Below, in pieces: positions 1-5,000 of a stretch of DNA of 5,000 bases. Every line of letters begins with the position of its first letter. The first letter of the stretch is position 1. The position numbers were made by a program, and so were the translations under genes. Under the pieces are notes generated by a model. The model saw nothing but the letters and a program-made list of their open reading frames with translations. It had not been told where the DNA came from and did no database searches. The stretch is from assembly GCA_937927695.1 (NCBI GenBank), contig CALBRU010000255.1:1-5000 (forward strand), given 5' to 3'. The stretch comes from an uncultured Thiomonas sp. (GTDB lineage Bacteria > Pseudomonadota > Gammaproteobacteria > Burkholderiales > Burkholderiaceae_C).

Positions 1-715
1 GCAGCAGCACGATGTCATCGCACTGCTCGGCTTCATCGAGATAGGCGGTACTCACCAGCACGGCGACATTCTGGCTGCGCAACAGTTTGATGATGCTCCA
101 GAGCTCACGCCGCGAAATGGGATCAACCCCGACAGTCGGCTCATCGAGCAGCAACAGCCGCGGCGCGCGCAGCAGGGTGCAGGCCAGCCCCAGCTTCTGC
201 TTCATGCCGCCGGAAAGCGCCCCCGCCCGTCGATGCGAAAACGGGCCGAGCGCGGTGAGCTTGAGCAAATCGTCAAAACGCGATTGCCGCTCTGCGGCCC
301 TCAAGCCCTGCAGATCGGCATAGAGGTCGAGATTTTCCTGAACGGTGAGGTCTTCGTACAGACCGAAGCGCTGCGGCATGTAGCCGATCATCTGCTGGAT
401 GGCCGAGGCCGCCTGCCGCACGTCCAAGCCCAGCACCCGCACCTCGCCCGCGCTGGGCAGCAGCAAGGCGGAGGCAAGGCGGATCAGCGTGGTCTTTCCC
501 GCGCCGTCCGGTCCGAGCAGACCAGTGATGCGGCCCTGCTGAATGCGCACATCGACACCCTTGAGCGCATCGATCACACTATTGCCCTGCCTGAACTGCG
601 TGTGCACCGCCATGAATTCAAGCGCCACATCAGCGCGCGTCCCATCACCGAGCGCTGCGTCGGGCGGCTCTGCAGCCGGCTCAGACCGGGCCGAGGTCTC
701 AGCGTTGGCAGACAT
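1..715 (-). CDS. ybhF: ABC exporter ATP-binding protein, YbhF-like, first nucleotide-binding domain (3' end beyond window)
   Basis: Cytoplasmic ATPase subunit of an ABC-2-type exporter, expected to power permeases encoded beyond the left edge. The 238 visible codons hold one nearly complete nucleotide-binding domain: Walker A GPDGAGKTT (residues 68-76), Q-loop glutamine in YMPQRFGLYEDLTV (Q115), signature LSGGMKQKLGLAC (167-179), Walker B LLLLDEP (187-193) and D-loop VGVDPISRREL. The GPD variant of Walker A, the SGGMKQKLGLAC string and the YLDEAEQC segment match what I recall of the first domain of E. coli YbhF, which has two such domains in about 578 residues. Whether a second domain follows here cannot be seen. 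The H-loop histidine is replaced by alanine (A224, in VSTAYLDE). The ATG at 715 lies inside the upstream adaptor gene (17-base overlap), suggesting translational coupling. It adds a roughly 29-residue polar, alanine-rich leader before the first strand, VALEF. A GTG at 628 is an alternative start. Family assignment is firm; the YbhF orthology is likely. Confidence 0.9.
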   Translation of the reverse strand, partial: MSANAETSARSEPAAEPPDAALGDGTRADVALEFMAVHTQFRQGNSVIDALKGVDVRIQQGRITGLLGPDGAGKTTLIRLASALLLPSAGEVRVLGLDVRQAASAIQQMIGYMPQRFGLYEDLTVQENLDLYADLQGLRAAERQSRFDDLLKLTALGPFSHRRAGALSGGMKQKLGLACTLLRAPRLLLLDEPTVGVDPISRRELWSIIKLLRSQNVAVLVSTAYLDEAEQCDDIVLL

Positions 716-1736
716 TCTCGGGAACCGATTGTGGCGCGTTATTCAACAAAGGCACCTGCACGGTAACCGGCATGCCCAGGCGCAGTTTTTGATCGGGATT
801 GCAGGCATACACCCGCACCCGATACACCAGTTGCGCACGCAACTCGGTGGTCTGCACCGACTTGGGCGTGAACTCCGCCGTAGGGGAGATATTGCCGACC
901 CAGCCCTTGAACGGCTGGCCGGGAAAGCTGTCGGTCAGAATGTCGGCGCGCATGCCTGGAGCGATTTTTCCCAGCTCGGTTTCCGGTACATAAGCGCGCA
1001 CCCAGACCGGGTTGTTCACCGCGATGGTCATCACCGGAGTTTGCGGTGCGGCCATGTCGCCCACCTCCAGAATGCGGTTTTCAACCACCCCATTCTCGGG
1101 CGAATACAACACCGCATCGGTCAGTTGGCGCTGGGCCAGTGCGAGTGCGGATTCATCGGCCTTGACCATTGCCTCAGCCGCAGCGATGTCTTCCTTGCGC
1201 GGGCCTTGCACCGCCAAGCTCAGCGCCTGGCGCGCGCGCTGCACACCGGCGGCTGCGGTATCGAGCTGCTGGGTGACGTTGTCCAGACTTTGCCGGGGCA
1301 GGAAGCCCGATTCCACCAGCGTTTTTTGCCTGGCATAAGTGGCCTTGGCGTTGGCCTGCGCCGCCAGCGCCGCGTCCACCCCGGCACGCGCCTCGGCAAT
1401 TTCTTGCGGGCGGCTACCCGCCTTGAGCTTGGCCAGCACATTCTGCTGCGCGAGCAATGCCGCCTGCGCGCGGTTGACCGCGTCTTGGTAGCGCACCGCA
1501 TCGATGCGGGCCACCACCTGCCCCTTGTGCACCGCATCACCTTCCTGCACCAGAAGTTCAGACACCCGCCCGGCATCATTGAACGCGAGCTGTACCTGCC
1601 GAATGTCGATATTGCCGTAGAGGGTGAGCGTGTTCGAGACCGGCTTCGCCCGCTGGGTCCACCAGTAAGCGCCACCGGCGACGAGCACGACGAGGAGTAA
1701 TACCACAATGATCAAGGGCCGCTTTTTGTTTTTCAT
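699..1736 (-). CDS. ybhG: HlyD/YbhG-like periplasmic membrane-fusion (adaptor) protein of an ABC exporter
   Basis: Inner-membrane-anchored adaptor of 345 residues that would link the ABC pump to an outer-membrane channel. A short basic start (MKNKKRP) precedes one hydrophobic anchor at about residues 8-23. Next come a first lipoyl half (about 36-80, LTLYGNIDIRQVQLAF and VQEGDAVHKGQVVARID), a long alanine/glutamine-rich coiled-coil hairpin (about 82-205), a second lipoyl half (about 206-240) and a beta-barrel domain (about 245-330, with PVWVRAYV, SPTAEFTPKSVQT and GMPVTVQV). The LTLYGNIDIR and SPTAEFTPK segments recall E. coli YbhG, of about 332 residues. The reading frame is open back to an ATG at 1811 (25 more codons). 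I chose 1736 because the basic n-region and membrane anchor follow it directly. No candidate start has a clear Shine-Dalgarno. The stop overlaps the start of the downstream ATPase gene, so the two form an operon. A divergent tolC-like gene lies upstream. Confidence 0.92.
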   Translation of the reverse strand: MKNKKRPLIIVVLLLVVLVAGGAYWWTQRAKPVSNTLTLYGNIDIRQVQLAFNDAGRVSELLVQEGDAVHKGQVVARIDAVRYQDAVNRAQAALLAQQNVLAKLKAGSRPQEIAEARAGVDAALAAQANAKATYARQKTLVESGFLPRQSLDNVTQQLDTAAAGVQRARQALSLAVQGPRKEDIAAAEAMVKADESALALAQRQLTDAVLYSPENGVVENRILEVGDMAAPQTPVMTIAVNNPVWVRAYVPETELGKIAPGMRADILTDSFPGQPFKGWVGNISPTAEFTPKSVQTTELRAQLVYRVRVYACNPDQKLRLGMPVTVQVPLLNNAPQSVPENVCQR

Positions 1737-1882
1737 GGGAGTGCGAAGACTGTGTTGATACGAGCGAGCGGACGGATGTTCCATTGTCGCGCCAGCTTGC
1801 CGCCCGGGCATGACTTATATCAATCATGCCTGTGCCGCGGGGCGTAGCATCAACCGCAACACTTCACACCTCAATATTCCCG
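1737..1882. promoter_or_regulatory. Divergent upstream region between adaptor and outer-membrane channel genes
   Basis: This 146-base gap, or less if the longer open frames on either side are used, separates the starts of two divergently read exporter genes and should carry both promoters. It is somewhat richer in A and T around 1811-1825 and 1865-1880 than the flanking coding DNA. I see one imperfect FNR-type site with a weak -10 facing the adaptor gene, described separately. No strong sigma-70 promoter for the channel gene stands out: TATATC at 1816 could be a -10, but no -35-like hexamer sits at usual spacing. No good Shine-Dalgarno precedes either chosen start. Confidence 0.5.
1810..1823 (-). 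promoter_or_regulatory. Candidate imperfect FNR/Crp-type binding site upstream of the adaptor gene
   Basis: On the minus strand the bases read TTGAT-ATAA-GTCAT, matching the FNR consensus TTGAT-N4-ATCAA at 8 of 10 informative positions, with one half-site perfect. A weak -10-like GACAAT lies at 1788-1783 on the same strand. If that is the -10, transcription would begin near 1776 and the site would be centred at about -40.5, close to the -41.5 typical of class II FNR-activated promoters. The match is imperfect and the -10 poor, so this remains a candidate. The same bases overlap a possible -10 for the divergent channel gene, so opposite effects on the two genes are conceivable. Confidence 0.3.
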
Positions 1883-3295
1883 ATGGCAACGTCTGTCCCC
1901 TCTGCCCGCCGCTGCGCGCGTGGCCTGCGTCACATTCGGCTCCTGCGCGTCGTCTGTTTTATCGGCGGCGTGGTCGGCGGCGGCTTGGCCTTTGCGGGAA
2001 CGTCCAGCGCAGAAACTCTGGCGCAGGTCTTCACGCTGGCGCAACAGCACAACCCGGCGCTGCGCAGCGCGCAGGCGAACTATCAGGCCGCCTTGTCCGG
2101 CGTGCCGCTGGCGCGGTCGAAGCTGCTGCCGCAACTGGTGGCGGGAGCCAATTTGAGCGCCAATGCGCAGGACAACAGCGACAACCCGCTGCTGCAGAAA
2201 TTCGGCATGCCCACCCGGTGGAACCACACCTCGCGCGATGTCAATCTGGTGGCCACGCAAGCGCTCTATCAACCCGCCGATCATCTCGGCGTCGAACAGG
2301 CCGATGTCGCCGCACGCATCGCCTACCTGAAATTCGTGCAGCAAGACCAGGATCTGATGCTGCAAGTCGCTGCGCGCTACTTCGACGTGCTCGCCGCGCA
2401 AGACAGCCTGCATTCTCTCGAGGAACAGCAAAAAGCGGTGATCCAACAGGTCAAATCGGCACAGGCCAATTTCGACGCGGGCAACGGCACCATTGTCGAT
2501 GTGCGCGATGCTCAGGCGCGCGTCGATCTCACCGCCGCACAAGTGCTGGCGGCTCAAAACCAGCTTCAACTCACGCGCAACAGCCTGCAACAGTTAGTGG
2601 GCACCACCGTACAAACGCTTGCGCCTCTGCCCAGCAGCACGGCACTGCAGGCGCCGCTCGGCGACATGCACGCGTGGAGCCGCAAGGCCGAAGAGCACAA
2701 CCTCGGCGTCGATGAGGCGCTATTGGGCGTGAAACTGGCGCAACTCAGCGCGAAAAAGGCCGACACGGGTTATCGGCCCACCGTCTCCGCCTATGCCCGC
2801 CTCGACCACAACGCGACGACGGGCGGCAGCCCGCTGTTTCCCTTCAGCAACCGCGCCAATGTCGCCAGCGTGGGCGTGCAGATGCGCTGGCCGTTGTTCA
2901 CCGGCTATGCGGTGCAAAGCGATGTCGAACAGACCGCGCATCTGCTCGAAAAATCGCAATCCGATCTGGATTCGGCCCGCCTCGCTGCCGCGCAGCAAGC
3001 GCGCGCTGCTTACCTCAGCGTGCAATCCGGGCTGGCGCAGGTGAAGGCGCTCGACGCGGCCATTGCCTCCAGCCGCAGTTCGCTGCAGGCGAATGAAACC
3101 GGGTTCAAAGTGGGGATGCGGGTCAACATCGACGTGCTCAACGCGCTGTCTCAGCTCTACGAAACCCAGCGTCAGGCCGACAAGGCACGTTATGACGTAC
3201 TGGTCAACACCCTGCGCCTGAAAAACGCGGCAGGTGAGCTCGACCGCCGGGACATCGACACCCTGAGCGCCCTGCTCGAACCAGCGAGCGAATAA
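1883..3295 (+). CDS. TolC-family outer-membrane efflux channel protein
   Basis: Outer-membrane channel subunit of a type I or tripartite exporter, 470 residues from this start. A basic n-region (MATSVPSARRCARGLRHIR) leads into a hydrophobic core and a probable signal-peptidase site after TSSA, about residue 43. The mature protein has the two-fold repeat of outer-membrane efflux proteins. The first half begins ETLAQVFTLAQQHNPALRSA and contains FDAGNGTIVDVRDAQARVDL (197-216). The second has GVQMRWPLFTGY (331-342) and VGMRVNIDVLNALSQLYETQ (410-429), closely recalling the C-terminal half of E. coli TolC (VGTRTIVDVLDA...). Long heptad-like helices dominate, and the length is normal for the family. 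The frame is open from an ATG at 1826, which would add 19 residues; 1883 gives the more usual signal peptide, though neither start has a clear ribosome-binding site. It diverges from the adaptor/ATPase operon and is the obvious partner. It ends 18 bases from the convergent regulator gene. Confidence 0.93.
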   Translation: MATSVPSARRCARGLRHIRLLRVVCFIGGVVGGGLAFAGTSSAETLAQVFTLAQQHNPALRSAQANYQAALSGVPLARSKLLPQLVAGANLSANAQDNSDNPLLQKFGMPTRWNHTSRDVNLVATQALYQPADHLGVEQADVAARIAYLKFVQQDQDLMLQVAARYFDVLAAQDSLHSLEEQQKAVIQQVKSAQANFDAGNGTIVDVRDAQARVDLTAAQVLAAQNQLQLTRNSLQQLVGTTVQTLAPLPSSTALQAPLGDMHAWSRKAEEHNLGVDEALLGVKLAQLSAKKADTGYRPTVSAYARLDHNATTGGSPLFPFSNRANVASVGVQMRWPLFTGYAVQSDVEQTAHLLEKSQSDLDSARLAAAQQARAAYLSVQSGLAQVKALDAAIASSRSSLQANETGFKVGMRVNIDVLNALSQLYETQRQADKARYDVLVNTLRLKNAAGELDRRDIDTLSALLEPASE

Positions 3296-3303
3296 AACAG
3301 GGG

Positions 3304-3317
3304 TTGATCGAAATCAA
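3304..3317. promoter_or_regulatory. Perfect FNR-type palindrome in the convergent gene junction
   Basis: The bases read TTGAT-CGAA-ATCAA, an exact match to the FNR-class consensus TTGAT-N4-ATCAA. The site lies between the stop of the tolC-like gene (3295) and the stop of the regulator gene, whose TGA is 3316-3314, so it overlaps that gene's last bases. It is not upstream of any gene in the window, and I see no -10-like hexamer at class II distance on either strand. It could be a protein-binding site with an unusual role, a weak hairpin (5-bp stem, 4-base loop, plus two outer G:C pairs) in the 3' ends of both transcripts, or chance. There is no T-run, so it is not a classical intrinsic terminator. 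Confidence 0.4.
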
Positions 3318-4093
3318 GCCAACTTGAGCGCAGCACGTTTGGCTGCGGGCTTGTGGCAAGACGATGCGGGCAGAGTCACTGCCCCGTCGAGCCAGGCGCG
3401 CAATGGGTCTTCACTCAGAATCTCGATCAATCGCTTGTCCACCCGCACCACACCCAGCTCTTGCAAGTGCGAAAGAAGGCGGCTGATGGTTTCCATGCTC
3501 AGGCCAAGGTAGCTGCCGAGTTCTTCTCGGGTCATCAGCAACTCGAACTGATCGCACTTTTCTCCGGCTTGACGCAATTGCTCCTGCCTGTGCAGCAGAA
3601 AGCTGGCGATTTTTTGCGTGGCACTCATGCTGCCGAGCCTGAACTGGTCATGCTCGGCCCGCGCGAGGCTCTCGGACGCATAGGCCAGCAGATGATTGAG
3701 CAAGCTGCGGTCAGCGCCAACGATGGACTCCACCGCAGCCATCGAAAACTCACAGATCAACGAGGGCGCCAGCGCGATCAGGTCGGTCGTGTAGCGTTGC
3801 TGTGCAAACCCGCTCAAACCCATCAGTTCGCGTGCGTAGTGAAAGCTGACGATCTGCGACTGGCCGTTTTCGCCAATCTCTACCGCCTTGAAACCCCCGC
3901 TCACCACCAGGTAGAGATGTTTGAAGGGCATGCCGCTGTGCACCAGGGTTTCACCCCTGCTCAATTCCAGCGTCGCCTCGGCGGCTTCGGTCACGCGCTG
4001 CCGCAAGACAGCGTTCAGGTCTGCAGGCAGATTGCCGTCGCAGGGATGCGGATGATGCGAGCGGAACTGAGCGGGAATGGGATGCCGTTTCAT
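3314..4093 (-). CDS. Crp/Fnr-family transcriptional regulator with FNR-type recognition helix, lacking the N-terminal cysteine cluster
   Basis: DNA-binding regulator of 259 residues. An N-terminal cyclic-nucleotide-binding-type beta-roll (about 27-115, SRGETLVHSGMPFKHLYLVVSG) is followed by a dimerisation helix (about 120-150) and a winged helix-turn-helix (about 187-225, LLMTREELGSYLGLSMETIS then RLL). E201, S204 and R205 correspond to E. coli FNR E209, S212 and R213, which read TTGAT half-sites. The CRP cAMP-contacting motif is absent. Cysteines are at 18, 114, 180 and 246. C114 (SLICEF) aligns with FNR C122, but only C18 remains in the N-terminal region where FNR has a three-cysteine cluster, so a normal 4Fe-4S oxygen sensor is unlikely. 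The start at 4093 is chosen because the frame upstream (open to 4315) overlaps the stress-protein gene and is low-quality sequence. The possible ribosome-binding site (GGA, 8 bases upstream) is weak. It lies 80 bases downstream of the UspA gene on the same strand and converges on the tolC-like gene. Confidence 0.92.
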   Translation of the reverse strand: MKRHPIPAQFRSHHPHPCDGNLPADLNAVLRQRVTEAAEATLELSRGETLVHSGMPFKHLYLVVSGGFKAVEIGENGQSQIVSFHYARELMGLSGFAQQRYTTDLIALAPSLICEFSMAAVESIVGADRSLLNHLLAYASESLARAEHDQFRLGSMSATQKIASFLLHRQEQLRQAGEKCDQFELLMTREELGSYLGLSMETISRLLSHLQELGVVRVDKRLIEILSEDPLRAWLDGAVTLPASSCHKPAAKRAALKLA

Positions 4094-4118
4094 GTGCGAA
4101 TCCAGAGAATTCGCGCAT
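4092..4118. promoter_or_regulatory. 27-base imperfect palindrome overlapping the regulator start codon
   Basis: Ten-base arms (ATGTGCGAAT and ATTCGCGCAT) flank a 7-base centre and match at 9 of 10 positions, six of them an uninterrupted inner stem. The repeat covers most of the start codon of the Crp/Fnr-type gene, whose ATG is 4093-4091, and the weak GGA that would serve as its ribosome-binding site. As DNA it could be an operator for autoregulation; it does not resemble an FNR site. As RNA it could form a hairpin hiding the start codon. Both readings are inference. Confidence 0.35.
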
Positions 4119-4173
4119 CCTAACAAACCCTTTCCAGAACAATGTGACCAAAGGTGCGCCGCGCGCTGGCAAA

Positions 4174-4623
4174 TCAAACCTTGGGTTCGCCCGCATGCAC
4201 GATCAATACCGGAACCGTGCTGCGCTGCGACACGCCCTCGGCCACGCTGCCCAGAATCATGCGGCGCACGCCGCTGCGACCATGGCTGCCGATGACGATC
4301 AGATCGGCGCCCCAACGATGCCCTTCCGCCAGGATGGCGTCGGCCACGCGCGGCAAGGCCTGCGTGGTTTCCACCACGGCGGAGCTAACGTCCATACCCG
4401 GAGCGCGGGCTTCATTCACCCAGCGGTCGAGCAATAGCCGGGCATCGTTGCCCAGCACATTGAGAAATTCCGGGGAGGAACTCAGCAGTCCGTTCGCCTC
4501 CACCACCACCACGAAGCGAATGGCGGCCTGCTGGTCGCGCGCCAGCGCAGAGGCCTGGGCGGCGGCCGATTGCGCGGTCTGGCTGGCGTCTATGGGAACC
4601 AGGATTTTTTTGTAGGTGGACAT
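4174..4623 (-). CDS. Universal stress protein, UspA family, ATP-binding type
   Basis: Single-domain cytoplasmic universal stress protein of 149 residues, the usual length. It starts with the typical first strand YKKILVPIDAS, including D12 near the nucleotide pocket. It ends with ADLIVIGSHGRSGVRRMILG (106-125), continuing into SVAEGVSQRSTVPVLIV. This contains the G-2x-G-9x-G-S motif (G112, G115, G125, S126) of ATP-binding members such as MJ0577, as opposed to the non-binding UspA type. Such proteins generally help cells survive stress, low oxygen or growth arrest; the specific role here is unknown. A GAGG four bases before the ATG at 4623 is a plausible though tight ribosome-binding site. The upstream gene ends 51 bases away, across a weak terminator-like hairpin. 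The Crp/Fnr-type regulator follows 80 bases downstream on the same strand, so co-transcription of these two is possible. Confidence 0.93.
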   Translation of the reverse strand: MSTYKKILVPIDASQTAQSAAAQASALARDQQAAIRFVVVVEANGLLSSSPEFLNVLGNDARLLLDRWVNEARAPGMDVSSAVVETTQALPRVADAILAEGHRWGADLIVIGSHGRSGVRRMILGSVAEGVSQRSTVPVLIVHAGEPKV

Positions 4624-4655
4624 AATGCCTCGTCGGGTGAATAGAACAGGAACAC

Positions 4656-4673
4656 AAAAAGAGGGGAAACCCC
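4656..4673 (-). terminator. Weak intrinsic-terminator-like hairpin after the truncated gene
   Basis: Reading the minus strand, one base after the TGA stop of the truncated upstream gene, GGGG-TTT-CCCC is followed by TC and five T residues. The stem is only four G:C pairs with a three-base loop, short for an efficient terminator. The position directly after a stop codon and the T-run support a terminator or attenuator between this gene and the UspA gene. Confidence is limited by the short stem. Confidence 0.35.
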
Positions 4674-4674
4674 A

Positions 4675-4954
4675 TCAAATGCCGAGCATCTGGTCTTTGG
4701 CTTTGAAGTAATGCCGGGCGTGGGCGACAAGCTGAGCATCGGTCGGATGATCGGCCGACTCCAGACCCAGCACATGCTCGGCCACAGCGGGGTCATGGTG
4801 CTGCAGATGCTTGAACAAAGCCAGCTTGGCCTGCCCAGGGCCGGTGATGAGCACTTCGGGAATGCCGACCAGGGCTTGCGCCACCTTGTGATAGAAGTGC
4901 TGGTCTTCCGGCGCTTTGCCGCTGCCGATCGTGCCGCTCATGACGTGCAGATGC
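4675..4954 (-). CDS. C-terminal part of a small 'translational machinery'-type protein (release-factor/host-attachment-like fold), 5' end lost at contig end
   Basis: Ninety-two codons of native sequence end in a stop at 4677-4675. The protein reads HLHVMSGTIGSGKAPEDQHF, then ...AQALVGIPEVLITGPGQAKL, ...HHDPAVAEHVLGLESADHPT and ...AHARHYFKAKDQMLGI. The HLH...G-GSG pattern, the EVLITGPG strand-loop and the final VLG-E--DHPTD--L-A-AR-YF block resemble small proteobacterial proteins of about 140 residues annotated 'translational machinery protein', related to the archaeo-eukaryotic release-factor domain 3 and host-attachment proteins. The assignment comes from recalled patterns and is moderate. 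The ATG at 4941 is probably internal, because HLH just upstream belongs to the conserved segment and there is no ribosome-binding site in the few bases left. About 50 N-terminal residues would be missing. The frame stays open into the adapter, so automatic gene finders will fuse an artefactual HSFPTRRSSDL onto it. Its molecular function is not established. It neighbours a UspA gene. Confidence 0.6.
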
Positions 4955-5000
4955 AGATCGGAAGAGCGTCGTGTAGGGAAAGAGTGTAGATCTCGGTGGT
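4955..5000 (+). other. Illumina TruSeq adapter read-through (sequencing artefact)
   Basis: These 46 bases begin AGATCGGAAGAGCGTCGTGT and continue through GGGAAAGAGTGTAGATCTCG to the window end. From memory this equals the reverse complement of the Illumina TruSeq universal adapter without a mismatch. Translated forward it gives IGRASCRERV; in reverse it gives HSFPTRRSSDL. Both are peptide strings I know as adapter contamination in protein databases. This is not genomic sequence. Confidence 0.97.

Noticed and set aside
543..1700. Long plus-strand open frame (385 codons) opposite the adaptor gene
   Set aside because: The minus-strand frame has a clear HlyD/YbhG domain order, while this frame is histidine/arginine-rich with no recognisable motif, as expected of an antisense shadow in GC-rich DNA.
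1871..2590. Minus-strand open frame (239 codons) opposite the tolC-like gene
   Set aside because: Antisense to clear TolC-family coding sequence, with a composition typical of a shadow frame.
3296..3320. Bidirectional intrinsic terminator between the convergent genes
   Set aside because: The only hairpin has a 5-bp AT-rich core stem with a mismatch and there is no T-run on either side, so it does not qualify.
3353..4123. Plus-strand open frame (256 codons) opposite the Crp/Fnr-type gene
   Set aside because: It is a shadow of a well-supported regulator on the other strand, with no domain or ribosome-binding site.
4094..4173. Sigma-70 promoter directly upstream of the regulator gene
   Set aside because: TTGTTC and TAGGAT on the minus strand are only 14 bases apart and match poorly, so they are not reported as a promoter.
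4094..4315. N-terminal extension of the Crp/Fnr-type gene to an ATG at 4315
   Set aside because: It would overlap the 3' end of the UspA gene by 142 bases, and the extra 74 residues look like out-of-frame shadow sequence.
4711..4989. Plus-strand open frame ending in IGRASCRERV
   Set aside because: Its end is translated from the sequencing adapter and the rest is antisense to the truncated 4675-4954 gene.

Overview
The window is GC-rich, densely coded bacterial DNA whose proteins look proteobacterial. The best guess is a betaproteobacterium of the Burkholderiales type, but no marker in the window fixes the genus. The right end is not biological: bases 4955-5000 match the standard Illumina TruSeq adapter read-through. 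The window therefore ends at a contig end, and the last gene is cut at 4954.

Left half (1-3295): a divergent efflux locus. On the minus strand, a membrane-fusion (HlyD-type) gene (1736 to 699) is followed, with a 17-base overlap, by an ABC ATPase gene that runs off the left edge. Both resemble the E. coli YbhG/YbhF pair in distinctive segments, so permease genes of the YbhS/YbhR type are expected beyond base 1. On the plus strand, a TolC-type outer-membrane channel gene (1883-3295) diverges from them. Together these would supply the ATPase, the periplasmic adaptor and the outer-membrane duct of a tripartite exporter. The substrate is unknown. The shared upstream region has an imperfect FNR-like site, correctly spaced from a weak -10 for the adaptor gene.

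Right half (3314-4954): three minus-strand genes. In transcription order they are the 3' part of a small gene resembling proteins annotated 'translational machinery protein' (release-factor/host-attachment-like fold), a single-domain UspA universal stress protein, and a Crp/Fnr-family regulator. The regulator keeps the FNR-type recognition helix (E..SR) but lacks the N-terminal cysteine cluster of oxygen-sensing FNR. A perfect FNR-type palindrome (TTGAT-N4-ATCAA) lies in the 18-base gap between the convergent tolC-like and regulator genes, overlapping the regulator's stop codon. A 27-base imperfect palindrome overlaps the regulator's start codon.

Stress protein, small release-factor-like protein and FNR-class regulator together are reminiscent of low-oxygen or stress-response clusters in proteobacteria. 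That the exporter belongs to the same regulon is an inference resting mainly on the FNR-like sites. I found no RNA genes, mobile elements or CRISPR arrays, and no convincing new system. The main items to check are the adapter artefact, the FNR-like sites and the regulator without the usual cysteines.
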